DNA of 60,409 nucleotides from Alteromonas salexigens (lineage in GTDB: Bacteria > Pseudomonadota > Gammaproteobacteria > Enterobacterales > Alteromonadaceae), in contig NZ_JAOTJC010000008.1 of NCBI RefSeq assembly GCF_025628895.1, forward strand, positions 500,813 to 561,221, read 5' to 3'. The notes below the pieces were generated by a model. That model was not told the DNA's origin. It saw only the letters and a program-made list of their open reading frames with translations, and did no database searches. Made by a program: the position numbers and the translations under genes. Below, piece by piece: positions 28,205-36,771 of the stretch (the stretch's first letter is position 1; each line of letters opens with the position of its first letter).

Positions 28205-29796
28205 GACTGGCTCTCCTGCGCTGCCAGCGCACTGCTGACTGCGTTAATCACGGCCTGGGCCTTAGTGCGGGTTTCATCGGCTTCTGACTGGGGATCCGAG
28301 TCATAGACCACGCCCGCGCCGGCCTGAATGTAAGCGTGATTGTTTTTCACGAAGGCCGAACGGATGACAATACAGGTATCCATATCACCGTTGCCATTAA
28401 TATAGCCCACCGCGCCGCCGTAACTGCCCCGGCGTTTGCCCTCTACCTGGCGGATCAGCGATGCTGCGCTGACTTTTGGCGCGCCTACCAGCGTGCCCAT
28501 GTTCATACAGGCCTGATAGGCATGTAGCGCATCCAAATCATCACGCAGCTGACCCACCACCCGGGATACCAGGTGCATCACATGGGAGTAGCGGTCAACT
28601 TTCAGCAAGTCTTTCACATACCGGCTGCCTGGGCGGCTTACCTTCGCCACATCATTGCGAGCCAGGTCAACCAGCATAATGTGCTCGGCTTTTTCCTTGG
28701 TATCTTCCCGCAAATTCAGTTCAATGCGGGAGTCCTGATCATAGTTTATACTGCCATCTGCCCGTTTGCCCCGCGGCCGCGTGCCGGCAATCGGATAAAT
28801 CTCCACCTGATTGGTCGCATGCTCATATTTCAGCGCAGACTCCGGTGACGCCCCAAAAATACTGAAGTCTTCATCTTTCATGAAGAACATGTAAGGGCTG
28901 GGGTTTTGTTGTTTCAGTTGAGCGTAAGCGGCGAGCGGAGAAGGGCAGGCCAGGGAGAACGTGCGCGAGGGCACGACCTGGAAGATATCACCACTGAGAA
29001 TATTTGACTTCAGACGGTTAACATCCTCACAAAACGCCGCATCGCTTTTGTCTACTGTTACATCCAGGGTATCGTGTCCGGCCGAGGTGACCTTGCTACT
29101 GACCGGTACGTTATGTAGCGCCTGCTGCAATGCCTCAAGACGCTGGGCAATACGAAAATACTGGGTGGCCACATCTGCCCCGCTGAACACGCTGCCCAGC
29201 AGATGGGTTTCCCGGGTTTGGTGATCGACGGTAAGCAGGGTCTCGGCCAGATAAAACACGTAATCGGCGCAGTCATTGTCCCCTTCTGTCACCGACGGTA
29301 AAGACTCAAAGGTGGCCAGCAAGTCATACGCGAATACGCCGCCAAGAAACACGGCATGAGGATGCTGACGGATGGGCGTGATGTGATTAACAATAACCCG
29401 CAGCGCATCAAATACGCTGGCGGCTTTCAGTCGGGCGTCTTCGTCCAGGGTGCTATCGGCAGGTTCACAGGTCAGCGTCACACCCTGCTCGCCATCTGCC
29501 ACGCTGATACCGGGTGGGCAGTGCGTGTGAAAGAGAGGTAAGACTGCCCGGCCATTGTCAGTGATCGCTGTCACCGTAACGGTATTTTCGCGGCATTCAA
29601 ACCGCAGCGCCGCGTCCACCATTAACAGACTTTGCAGGTTGTCTTTCGACTCAATCTCCGCCGACTCCAGTAGCAGCGCATGGGGCCGGTCCTGGCTCAG
29701 ATGCGAAAACGCTGCCAGAGGGTCGTCAATGTAATGACCCACTTGCTCGATAGTTTCGACTTTACCCGGGTCGGTACCCAGTTCAGCTAGACTCAT
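28201..29796 (-). CDS. trpE: Anthranilate synthase component I
   Basis: A 531-aa chorismate-using enzyme that makes anthranilate with TrpG. The feedback-site LLES segment is near the N terminus, and the C-terminal catalytic half carries DIFQVVPSR, FGASPE, PIAGTRPRG, LVDLARND, GAPKVSA and YGGAVGYI. It starts at ATG 29796 with GGGAGA upstream, 30 bp after the attenuator T run. LLES resembles the Trp-binding motif used for feedback inhibition. Confidence 0.96.
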   Translation of the reverse strand: MSLAELGTDPGKVETIEQVGHYIDDPLAAFSHLSQDRPHALLLESAEIESKDNLQSLLMVDAALRFECRENTVTVTAITDNGRAVLPLFHTHCPPGISVADGEQGVTLTCEPADSTLDEDARLKAASVFDALRVIVNHITPIRQHPHAVFLGGVFAYDLLATFESLPSVTEGDNDCADYVFYLAETLLTVDHQTRETHLLGSVFSGADVATQYFRIAQRLEALQQALHNVPVSSKVTSAGHDTLDVTVDKSDAAFCEDVNRLKSNILSGDIFQVVPSRTFSLACPSPLAAYAQLKQQNPSPYMFFMKDEDFSIFGASPESALKYEHATNQVEIYPIAGTRPRGKRADGSINYDQDSRIELNLREDTKEKAEHIMLVDLARNDVAKVSRPGSRYVKDLLKVDRYSHVMHLVSRVVGQLRDDLDALHAYQACMNMGTLVGAPKVSAASLIRQVEGKRRGSYGGAVGYINGNGDMDTCIVIRSAFVKNNHAYIQAGAGVVYDSDPQSEADETRTKAQAVINAVSSALAAQESQS

Positions 29797-29824
29797 GGTC
29801 GCATTTTCTCCCACTGCGAAAAGG

Positions 29825-29856
29825 TAAAAAAAAAGGCCCGTAAAAACGGGCCTTTT
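29825..29856 (-). terminator. trp attenuator (leader terminator)
   Basis: On the minus strand AAAAGGCCCG-TTTTTA-CGGGCCTTTT is a 10-bp stem followed by nine T. Segment 3 (GCCCGT) can instead pair with ACGGGC at 29886-29891, just after the leader peptide stop, forming the anti-terminator. An early hairpin between GCACTCCC (in the leader frame) and GGGCGGTGC is also possible. This is the complete set of alternatives for translation-coupled attenuation. Confidence 0.93.
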
Positions 29857-29890
29857 CGTAATTCACACGCACCACTGCGCGCACCGCCCG

Positions 29891-29956
29891 TTAATTCAGG
29901 GAGTGCCACCACCAGTTTGCAACCATCATGTTGCCGGTAAAGTTAAATGTGCGCAT
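29891..29956 (-). CDS. trpL: trp operon leader peptide (three Trp codons in a row)
   Basis: A 21-codon frame on the minus strand, ATG at 29956, TAA at 29891. It reads MRTFNFTGNMMVANWWWHSL plus a final N. Three consecutive Trp codons (TGG TGG TGG) sit where a stalled ribosome would cover segment 1 and free segment 2 to pair with segment 3. An AAGAGATT ribosome site lies upstream. When charged tRNA-Trp is scarce, stalling favours trpEGDCFBA transcription. Confidence 0.93.
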   Translation of the reverse strand: MRTFNFTGNMMVANWWWHSLN

Positions 29957-29977
29957 GGATAAAATCTCTTCGTTGCT

Positions 29978-30001
29978 AAAAAACTTCGATAGGCATCGAA
30001 G
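29978..30001 (-). terminator. Terminator-like hairpin upstream of trpL
   Basis: On the minus strand CTTCGAT-GCCT-ATCGAAG is a perfect 7-bp stem immediately followed by six T. It lies between the likely trp promoter and the leader peptide, where a terminator is not expected. It might be a second, earlier control point, a 5'-end stabilising hairpin, or a stop for transcripts entering from the divergent side. Confidence 0.55.
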
Positions 30002-30010
30002 CCGTTAGTC

Positions 30011-30039
30011 CGTATAATTCGCCTACTAGGAGAAAACAA
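30011..30039 (-). promoter_or_regulatory. Possible trp operon promoter
   Basis: On the minus strand TTGTTT (30034-30039), 17 bp, then TATACG (30011-30016) is a plausible but weak sigma70 promoter. A TTGACA at 30051-30056 has no good -10 at standard spacing. On the plus strand the same DNA has a perfect TATAAT at 30013-30018 that may serve rnm, so the divergent promoters overlap. No clear TrpR operator palindrome was seen. Confidence 0.4.
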
Positions 30040-30064
30040 ATTCAACATACTGTCAACCAATAAT

Positions 30065-30940
30065 TTGCATAACTCATTGAAAATTGATCTACATAGCCAC
30101 ACCCGATTCTCTGACGGCCACCTGACGCCCCAGGAACTGATCCTGCGCGCGCACACCATGCAAGTGGACGTACTGGCCATCACCGACCACGACACGCTGG
30201 CCGGTCTCGACCCCGCTCACGCTGCTCAGGCGAAAGAAAGCCGCCAGTTAACTATTATCGACGGGGTGGAAATCTCTACCCGCTGGCACGGTTTTGATAT
30301 TCATGTGGTGGGATTAAATGTTGACCGGACACATCCTGGCCTGCTCGAAAACCTGAGCAATCAGGCGCAAATACGCAGTGAACGTGCAGAAAAAATTGCT
30401 GAAAAGCTGGAGAAGTGTGGGTTTGAGGGTGTGTTGCCAAAAGCCCTGTCACTGGCAGGCGTCGGTCAGGTCACCCGTGCACATTTTGCCCGGGTGCTGG
30501 TAGAACAGTATGGTGTGGCCAATATGAATACCGTGTTCAAAAAGTATCTCGGTAAGGGAAAAAGGGCCATGGTAAAAGCCCAGTGGCCAGAAATGCACGA
30601 CGCCATTGCCTGGATCCAGGCCGCGGGTGGTCAGGCTGTACTGGCGCATCCTGCGCACTATGACATGACCACCAAATGGCTACGCCGGCTGGTGGCAGAT
30701 TTCGCCGACGCCAAAGGCGATGGCATTGAAACGGCGTTTCCTGGGATGGCAAAAGACAAACAATTGATAATTCAGCAGCTGGCGGACGAACATAACCTGC
30801 TGGCATCGGCAGGGTCCGATTTCCACTTCCCGTCTCGCTGGACGGAATTAGGGAAAAATCTCGGTATTTCCTCATCCCTGACGCCGATATGGCATAATTG
30901 GTCGCAACTAGACGCAACGCAACAACGGGAAGGCGTATGA
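30065..30940 (+). CDS. rnm: PHP-domain 5'-3' exoribonuclease AM (YciV/TrpH)
   Basis: A 291-aa PHP-domain phosphoesterase; the E. coli homologue removes 5' residues from rRNA precursors and degrades 3',5'-bisphosphates. Metal-binding motifs are DLHSHTRFSDG (about 9-19), ITDHDTLAG, DGVEIST, VLAHPAHYD and GSDFH. No ATG is available before the PHP motif. I use the TTG at 30065; an AGGAG at 30028-30032 would fit a non-ATG start a few codons earlier, and a TTG at 30077 is also possible. It is divergent from trpL and coupled to yciO, as in E. coli. Confidence 0.9.
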   Translation: MHNSLKIDLHSHTRFSDGHLTPQELILRAHTMQVDVLAITDHDTLAGLDPAHAAQAKESRQLTIIDGVEISTRWHGFDIHVVGLNVDRTHPGLLENLSNQAQIRSERAEKIAEKLEKCGFEGVLPKALSLAGVGQVTRAHFARVLVEQYGVANMNTVFKKYLGKGKRAMVKAQWPEMHDAIAWIQAAGGQAVLAHPAHYDMTTKWLRRLVADFADAKGDGIETAFPGMAKDKQLIIQQLADEHNLLASAGSDFHFPSRWTELGKNLGISSSLTPIWHNWSQLDATQQREGV

Positions 30941-31557
30941 GCCAGTTCTTTTATATTCATCCTGACAATCCCCAACCGCGCCTGCTGAAACAGGCCTGCG
31001 AACTCATTCGACAGGGCGAGGTGGTGGTGTATCCGACCGATTCCGGGTATGCCATTGGCTGCCAGATGGAAGACAAGAAAGCCCTCGACCAGCTATGCCG
31101 GGTGCGTCAGATTGGTAAAGATCACAACTTCACGTTGATGTGCCGGGATATGTCCGAATTGTCCGTGTACGCGAAAGTCGATAACGTGGCATTCCGGCAA
31201 ATCAAAAACAATACGCCGGGGCCTTACACCTTCGTGTTGAAGGCTACCCGCGAGGTGCCGCGCCGCTTACAGAACCCGAAACGTAAAACTATCGGCATAC
31301 GGGTACCTGACAACATCATTGCCCTGAAACTACTTGAAACGCTGGGTGAGCCGATAATGTCTACTTCGTTGATTTTGCCAGACAGTAAGCTGGCCGAGTC
31401 TGATCCGGATGCCATCCGTGACCGGCTGGAAAAGCAGGTAGGGTTAATTATTCATGGCGGCTACCTGGGTGAGCAACCCACCACCGTCGTGGACTTGTCA
31501 GAAGGTGCGGCCACCATTGTCAGAGAAGGCGCCGGAGACCCGTCTGTGTTCCTATGA
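30937..31557 (+). CDS. yciO: YciO, TsaC/YrdC-domain protein
   Basis: A 206-aa protein of the Sua5/YciO/YrdC family, which binds double-stranded RNA or nucleotide. The features are VVVYPTDSGYAIGC (about 28-41), KDHNFTLMCRD, PGPYTFVLKAT and IGIRVPDN. YrdC/TsaC makes threonylcarbamoyl-adenylate for tRNA; the YciO branch is related but its own role is less clear. ATG 30937 overlaps the rnm stop (ATGA). Confidence 0.92.
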   Translation: MSQFFYIHPDNPQPRLLKQACELIRQGEVVVYPTDSGYAIGCQMEDKKALDQLCRVRQIGKDHNFTLMCRDMSELSVYAKVDNVAFRQIKNNTPGPYTFVLKATREVPRRLQNPKRKTIGIRVPDNIIALKLLETLGEPIMSTSLILPDSKLAESDPDAIRDRLEKQVGLIIHGGYLGEQPTTVVDLSEGAATIVREGAGDPSVFL

Positions 31558-32432
31558 GTGAATCAACCCGGGAGCTTAACAGCGAGCCCACGACTGACGT
31601 CATGCAGCCGGTACAGCAACCGCTGCCACTCGCGTTTATCAACGGGGAAGCGGTTATTGAAAAACCGCAGGACCTGTACATCCCCCCTGATGCGCTGGAA
31701 GTTATCCTGGAAAGCTTTGAAGGGCCGCTGGATCTGCTGCTGTATCTGATCCGTAAGCAAAAGTTTGATATTACCACGCTGCCTGTTGCCGATATTACCC
31801 GTCAGTACATGGAATACGTGGAGCTGATGCGGGAACTCCGGCTTGAGCTGGCGGCGGAATACTTGCTGATGGCCGCGATTCTGGCAGAGATAAAATCCCG
31901 TTTGCTGCTGCCCAAGCGCAGCCACGATGAGGATGACGAAGACGATCCCCGGGCCGAACTGATCCGCCGTTTGCGGGAATATGAGTTAGTAAAACAGGCC
32001 GCCGAAGATCTTGATGCCCAGCCAAGGCTGGACCGGGATATATTTACCGTCAATGTGAGCAAGGCGGAGTCGGTGTCCGCTATTCGTATCGAACCGGAAG
32101 TCAGTATGCAGGAACTGGTGCTGGCATTCAGTCAGGCCATGAAGCGGGCGGAAGCCTTTGAACATCATACAATAGAAAAAGAGGCATTGAGTACGCGGGA
32201 GCGGATGAGCCTGATCCTGGCCACGGTTTCCCAGCATGAGTATACACCCCTGGAGGCGTTGTTCGCCGCCGAAGAAGGGAAAGCCGGAGTCATTGTATCG
32301 TTTCTGGCCATTCTGGAACTGGTAAAAGAACATCTGTTGTTGTGCGTTCAGGCCGGCCCGTACGCCCGCATCCATGTTAAATTAGGCAGTCATGAAGAAG
32401 ATCAACAAGACGCAGCTCAAACAGCTGGTTGA
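31554..32432 (+). CDS. scpA: Segregation and condensation protein A
   Basis: A 292-aa kleisin subunit of the SMC-ScpAB type complex. It has the characteristic ESFEGPLDLLLYLIRKQKFD (about 58-77, first 19 residues quoted of a longer block) and EYLLMAAILAEIKSRLLLPK segment, then an acidic linker (DEDDEDD) and a C-terminal winged helix. In the cytoplasm it bridges SMC heads. ATG 31554 overlaps the yciO stop; the end overlaps scpB by 41 nt, so synthesis of the two is coupled. Confidence 0.93.
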   Translation: MSESTRELNSEPTTDVMQPVQQPLPLAFINGEAVIEKPQDLYIPPDALEVILESFEGPLDLLLYLIRKQKFDITTLPVADITRQYMEYVELMRELRLELAAEYLLMAAILAEIKSRLLLPKRSHDEDDEDDPRAELIRRLREYELVKQAAEDLDAQPRLDRDIFTVNVSKAESVSAIRIEPEVSMQELVLAFSQAMKRAEAFEHHTIEKEALSTRERMSLILATVSQHEYTPLEALFAAEEGKAGVIVSFLAILELVKEHLLLCVQAGPYARIHVKLGSHEEDQQDAAQTAG

Positions 32433-33039
32433 GGCCGCGTTATTTGTGGCCGATAAACCGCTGTCAATGCAACAGCTTAAAGCCACCGTGTTGTCAGACT
32501 TTACGGTTTCTGATCGCGCATTACGTGGTGTGCTCAACGAACTGGTTCTCGATTACCAGCCGCGGGGCATACAGCTCACCGAGGTGGCCAGTGGTTACCG
32601 TTTTCAGTCGCTGGACAGCCTGAGTCCATGGCTGAGCAATTTGTGGCAGGAAACGGCGCCCCGCTATTCAAGAGCCATGCTGGAAACCCTGGCGTTAATT
32701 GCCTATCGTCAGCCTATCACCCGCGGCGAAATTGAACAGGTTCGCGGCGTGGCGGTAAGCAGCAATATTATTAAAACCCTTACTGAGCGGGAATGGATAA
32801 GGGTAGTGGGGCATAAAGAAGTCCCCGGCAGACCAGCGTTGTATGCAACAACCAAGGCTTTCCTGGACTACTTCTCACTAACTTCTCTGGGCGAGCTGCC
32901 CAGTGCTGACGCTTTCGACACCATGTTGGAAGACATCGATCAGACTGACAGCACGACAGAATCACAAGCGGCGGCACCGGCTTCGGCTCCTGCCGCCAGT
33001 AAACACAACGAAACAAAGAGTGTAACGACTAATGACTGA
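32392..33039 (+). CDS. scpB: Segregation and condensation protein B
   Basis: A 215-aa ScpB with two winged-helix domains ([17 protein letters not shown] at the start; [20 protein letters not shown] and [19 protein letters not shown] centrally). It binds ScpA as a dimer and helps chromosome condensation and partition. The C-terminal 30 residues are low-complexity Ala/Ser/Thr. ATG 32392 lies inside scpA; rluB begins 8 nt before its stop. Confidence 0.93.
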   Translation: MKKINKTQLKQLVEAALFVADKPLSMQQLKATVLSDFTVSDRALRGVLNELVLDYQPRGIQLTEVASGYRFQSLDSLSPWLSNLWQETAPRYSRAMLETLALIAYRQPITRGEIEQVRGVAVSSNIIKTLTEREWIRVVGHKEVPGRPALYATTKAFLDYFSLTSLGELPSADAFDTMLEDIDQTDSTTESQAAAPASAPAASKHNETKSVTTND

Positions 33040-33892
33040 AAAGTTACAGAAGGTGTTGGCTAACCAGGGACTGGGCTCACGCCGCGAAATGGAACGTTGG
33101 ATTGAGCAGGGCAGAGTCTCTGTTAATGGTGCTATTGCCACCCTGGGTGACCGGGTAGATGGTAACGCACAAATTCGGGTGGATGGTCACCTGCTTTCCC
33201 GTCAGACTGAAAAGCCCGTGTGCCGGGTGCTGATGTACAACAAGCCTGAGGGCGAATTATGTAGCCGTAACGACCCGGATGGGCGTCCCACGGTGTTTGA
33301 ACGTCTGCCGGCCATCCGGCTGGGACGCTGGATTTCTGTCGGACGATTGGATATCAATACCTCGGGCCTGCTGCTGTTTACCAATGACGGTGAGCTGGCG
33401 AACCGCCTGATGCACCCAAAATGTCAGGTAGAACGCGAATATTCGGTGCGTGTGTTTGGGGAAGTCTCTCCGCAAACCATGAATAAATTGCGTAAAGGGG
33501 TAGAGCTTGAGGACGGCCCAGCCAGGTTCACGTCTATCTCGCCCAGACCCAATGACGAAGACAGTATGAACCGCTGGTTCAATGTGACACTTGAAGAAGG
33601 GCGCAACCGTGAGGTTCGTCGTTTGTGGGAGTCACAGGAGGTGCAGGTTAGTCGTCTTATCCGGTTACGTTACGGACCAATCGAACTGCAAAAGCGCTTG
33701 CCACAGGGTGCCTGGGTAGAGTTGCCGCTGGAGCAGGTAAACGAACTCCGTGAGCTGGTGCAACTGGATGAAGAGACCCAGTCACTGGTGGATGCCCGTC
33801 AGTCAAAACTTGATCACGCCCGTTTGAGCCGCATGCGTCGGTCGGTGAAAAAACACCGGGTGCGCAAGGGTCAAAAGTCTCCCCGTAAGTAA
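33032..33892 (+). CDS. rluB: 23S rRNA pseudouridine(2605) synthase
   Basis: A 286-aa RluB. An N-terminal S4 RNA-binding domain ([19 protein letters not shown]) precedes the catalytic domain with [16 protein letters not shown] and catalytic Asp107. The C-terminal tail is highly basic ([18 protein letters not shown]) and may bind RNA. The scpA-scpB-rluB string is common in gammaproteobacteria. A hairpin at 33907-33927 follows the stop. Confidence 0.94.
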   Translation: MTEKLQKVLANQGLGSRREMERWIEQGRVSVNGAIATLGDRVDGNAQIRVDGHLLSRQTEKPVCRVLMYNKPEGELCSRNDPDGRPTVFERLPAIRLGRWISVGRLDINTSGLLLFTNDGELANRLMHPKCQVEREYSVRVFGEVSPQTMNKLRKGVELEDGPARFTSISPRPNDEDSMNRWFNVTLEEGRNREVRRLWESQEVQVSRLIRLRYGPIELQKRLPQGAWVELPLEQVNELRELVQLDEETQSLVDARQSKLDHARLSRMRRSVKKHRVRKGQKSPRK

Positions 33893-33906
33893 CCCTCTAA
33901 ATACCA

Positions 33907-33927
33907 CGTCCGCCGCCCGTGCGGACG
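33907..33927 (+). terminator. Hairpin after rluB
   Basis: CGTCCGC-CGCCCGT-GCGGACG is a perfect 7-bp GC-rich stem 14 bp after the rluB stop. It has no T run (TACTTACG follows), so it is a weak or factor-assisted terminator at best. Confidence 0.45.
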
Positions 33928-33959
33928 TACTTACGCCACTTCCCTTGATGGCGTTTCTG

Positions 33960-34721
33960 CTAATAGCACGGCGCGCCTATGTGAGGATATTCTGCGTAGG
34001 TTTGTGCTGTGAGTTTGTCTTTATTCCGTGCCATAAACTGATTGAACTGCCGGATGATCTCCGGATGGTTTAACGTCGACATGCGATAACTGATCGTGGG
34101 ATTTTCCACGGTTTCCAGAGGGGCCACTAGATCTGGCGGCAGAGAAAGGGTTTTTAGCTGATAGTGAATACTGGCCAGATCCAAATCCAGCCCGCTCACC
34201 ATATCGTTCAGCAACATGCGCGTGAGGACTTTCAGGGAGCGATCCGGCACCAGCCTGACTGCCCCGGACTCCATTTTCTGATTCCAGTATGTAGACGGCG
34301 TGAATCCCATAAGCGTGCCAATGCGTGTAACATTGTCTGGCGACATCTTTCGGTTTTCTGCTTTAACAACTAACACTTCGCATAAATTTAAAAACGGGAC
34401 GGAATATATCAGTGAGGGCTGGCTGGTAAGTGACCAGCGCGGATTATCGGGTACACGGAAATCAATGCGGCCAGTGTCGTACCAGCTATTGAAGCGCTGG
34501 ATAGGCAGCGGGATATACTCAAACTTTACGCCGGTTTGTTCAGCAAAACTGTCCAGCACGTTCTTTACTACGCCACGTGGGGGAGAGTGCACAAAATCCA
34601 GTACCGGATAATAGTCCACATCTTCCACGCCAACGCGGTAAACACGTTCAGCTGAGGCGGACACCGTCAACGATATCAGCCAGCAGCCAAGCAGGACACT
34701 ACATAACAGGCATTTGTTCAC
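33960..34721 (-). CDS. Periplasmic solute-binding-like protein (SBP_bac_3 type)
   Basis: A 253-aa exported protein. A signal peptide (about 1-24, ending SASA) is followed by a type 3 solute-binding fold: VGVEDVDYYPVLDF, VVKNVLDSFAEQTGVKFEYIP, RFNSWYDTGRIDFRVPDN. No transporter genes are adjacent, so it may be an orphan sensor-type or scavenging protein. Such lone proteins are common in Alteromonadales. The ligand is unknown. Confidence 0.75.
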   Translation of the reverse strand: MNKCLLCSVLLGCWLISLTVSASAERVYRVGVEDVDYYPVLDFVHSPPRGVVKNVLDSFAEQTGVKFEYIPLPIQRFNSWYDTGRIDFRVPDNPRWSLTSQPSLIYSVPFLNLCEVLVVKAENRKMSPDNVTRIGTLMGFTPSTYWNQKMESGAVRLVPDRSLKVLTRMLLNDMVSGLDLDLASIHYQLKTLSLPPDLVAPLETVENPTISYRMSTLNHPEIIRQFNQFMARNKDKLTAQTYAEYPHIGAPCY

Positions 34722-34895
34722 TGCAATACCTAGTCATACTACAAGTCGTCTTTTTAGCATAGCGTCAACGACCAGAAATGCCAGCAAATTCTGCTGCGAA
34801 CAGCGCCGATCTTATCCTCTGACGCCCCGTATGCATTACTTTAAAGCCAGCTTTGCTGGCATCGCCCATTTTTCATCTAACAGAAGGAGTGACTC

Positions 34896-35699
34896 ATGAA
34901 GGATATGCCACAGCTTGGCGTCGGTACATTCAGACTGGAAGGCAAAACGGCCCGTCAGTCTGTGCGCGACGCACTGGATATCGGCTTTACTCATATTGAT
35001 ACGGCACAGTTTTATGGCAACGAAGAACATGTCGGCGATGCCTTACAAACCTCCGGCGTGGATCGGGCGGATGTATTCGTAACCACCAAGGTCTGGTGGG
35101 AATCGCTGGGAGCCAGTGACTTCATACCCAGTGTGCATGAAAGTTTGTCGAAACTTAAGCTGGAACATCTCGATCTGTTGCTGATCCACTGGCCATACCC
35201 TGGCGATGATATCCCGATGAAAGAATATCTGGAACAACTGGCGCAGGCGAAGGACGAGGGGTTAACCCGGCACATCGGCGTCAGTAACTTTACCATTCCG
35301 CAACTGCGTCAAGCGGTATCGATTCTTGGCAAGGGTGAAATTCTCACCAACCAAATTGAATTGCATCCGTTTATGCAAAACCGTCAGGTGGTTGAGGTGT
35401 GCCATGAACTGGGCGTCAGCGTGACCGCTTATATGCCGTTTGCGGTGGGCAAAGTCATGCAGAACGAGGTGCTTAAAAATATCGCTTCTGAGCATAACGC
35501 AACCCCGGCGCAGGTGGTGTTGGCCTGGATGGACAAAAAAGGCATTCACGCTATTCCATCCTCCACTAACAAAGACCATTTGCAGGGCAATTTCGATTAC
35601 ACCAAGGTCACCTTGTCAGACGAGCAGATAGCGCTGATTGATAACCTGGATAATGGCGAACGCATTGTCGATCCGGACTTTGCGCCGGACTGGGATTAA
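34896..35699 (+). CDS. dkgB: Aldo/keto reductase, 2,5-diketo-D-gluconate reductase B-like
   Basis: A 267-aa NADPH-dependent (beta/alpha)8 enzyme. The catalytic tetrad is visible: Asp35 (HIDTAQ), Tyr40 (QFYGN), Lys65 (TTKVWW) and His98 (LIHWP). The cofactor region is IPSSTNKDHLQGN. It has the same length as E. coli DkgB and ends with a similar PDWD. It reduces small aldehydes such as methylglyoxal in addition to diketogluconate. AGAAGGAG lies before the ATG. Confidence 0.9.
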   Translation: MKDMPQLGVGTFRLEGKTARQSVRDALDIGFTHIDTAQFYGNEEHVGDALQTSGVDRADVFVTTKVWWESLGASDFIPSVHESLSKLKLEHLDLLLIHWPYPGDDIPMKEYLEQLAQAKDEGLTRHIGVSNFTIPQLRQAVSILGKGEILTNQIELHPFMQNRQVVEVCHELGVSVTAYMPFAVGKVMQNEVLKNIASEHNATPAQVVLAWMDKKGIHAIPSSTNKDHLQGNFDYTKVTLSDEQIALIDNLDNGERIVDPDFAPDWD

Positions 35700-35710
35700 A
35701 TGAAATGAAT

Positions 35711-35733
35711 AGGGCGCTGCGCGCCCTCTTTTG
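35711..35733 (+). terminator. Terminator after dkgB
   Basis: AGGGCGC-TGC-GCGCCCT is a perfect 7-bp stem followed by CTTTTG. It lies 11 bp after the dkgB stop and just before the end of the converging gene at 35734. Confidence 0.75.
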
Positions 35734-36585
35734 TTAGTACCGCTCGGCCAGACTTATATCAGTGCAGACCGCAGCCAGTTCTCTACGCTTGAGCCCGCCG
35801 GGTAATGAATGCAGTCGTGTGTCGGCCAGTTCTTCAATGACTTCGGGGCGTGCCTGCACGACTGATTCAATCCAGGGCGCAAATGCGGAAACCCGAGTGT
35901 AAATGTCACGCACACCATACAAGCCTGGCGCTTCTCCCTTGAACCGTGAACTGATGCCCACGACCTGAAAACGGTCACCGTCAGAAACATACACAGGTCC
36001 GCCACCGTCACCGCTGCCAGTGACGCCTTCCAGCGGTAATGCTCGCTGGCCTTCATCAAATAGCGCCATCAGCAGATTCGGTCGGGTATCGGTGATCTGA
36101 TTTTGCGCTTTGCGTAGTTCGCCCTGACTGGCTATATTCGCCTGCATCTGACCCGTTTTTCCGTTGCCGGTTCCGCCAATGCCCGTCAGCCATACATTCA
36201 TTCCCTCTTCATCGGCTAACCGATAGAGCGACGCGGGCTGGGTATCTGCAACCGCAGCGCGCAGGCGCACCAGCGCGATATCATGAGAGTCATTCGGGCG
36301 ATAGTCGGGATGAATGTAAATACCGGATACCGTGACCGGCTGATGCCTTACCCTAATCATGCTGCCACGCTGCAGGCAATATGTGGCATGGGCGGCGGTC
36401 AGTACCCAGCGAGGTGCGATAAGCACACCATGGCCGCCGTTAGTGTAGAAGGTGGCGAGCGCCGGGAATTCCGCCATACTGGCGTGATAACGCTCATCGG
36501 CTACATCATGGCGAATCACAATGGCTAAAGCCGGGTTATAGAGCAGGCTGCTTAACATTAATGCGTACACCCAGTGCCGTTGCAT
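35734..36585 (-). CDS. Trypsin-fold (S1-like) exported protein with catalytic Ser replaced by Gly
   Basis: A 283-aa exported protein with signal peptide MQRHWVYALMLSSLLYNPALA. The trypsin core keeps His66 (VLTAAHATYC) and Asp102 (HDIALVRL), but the nucleophile loop GDSGGP reads GDGGGP (residues 192-197), so the serine is Gly194. The codon is GGT; one base change would restore AGT Ser. The rest of the fold (WLTGIGGTG, VVGISSR, DIYTRVSAFAPWI) is well preserved. It is therefore probably a non-catalytic homologue that binds peptides, or it uses another residue. The ATG at 36585 gives a proper signal peptide. Confidence 0.82.
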   Translation of the reverse strand: MQRHWVYALMLSSLLYNPALAIVIRHDVADERYHASMAEFPALATFYTNGGHGVLIAPRWVLTAAHATYCLQRGSMIRVRHQPVTVSGIYIHPDYRPNDSHDIALVRLRAAVADTQPASLYRLADEEGMNVWLTGIGGTGNGKTGQMQANIASQGELRKAQNQITDTRPNLLMALFDEGQRALPLEGVTGSGDGGGPVYVSDGDRFQVVGISSRFKGEAPGLYGVRDIYTRVSAFAPWIESVVQARPEVIEELADTRLHSLPGGLKRRELAAVCTDISLAERY

Positions 36586-36771
36586 ATATTCTCCGTGTAG
36601 TAAGGCTGACCGCATGGCCTTTCTTCTTATGCTAGTTCAGTTTGCGGTCTTGTCACGAAAAGCCAGTAAAGACTCATCGGCAGGGCGATCAGAATTGCTT
36701 ACCGGCAGGTATAAGTGGGTAGTACACTAACGGTGTACCCCACAGCAGTATTAACGAATCAGGGAGAGAGG

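Noticed and set aside
36715..36771. Longer GTG start for the DUF445 gene
   Set aside because: The upstream GTG lacks a ribosome site, whereas AGGGAGAG lies directly before the GTG at 36772.
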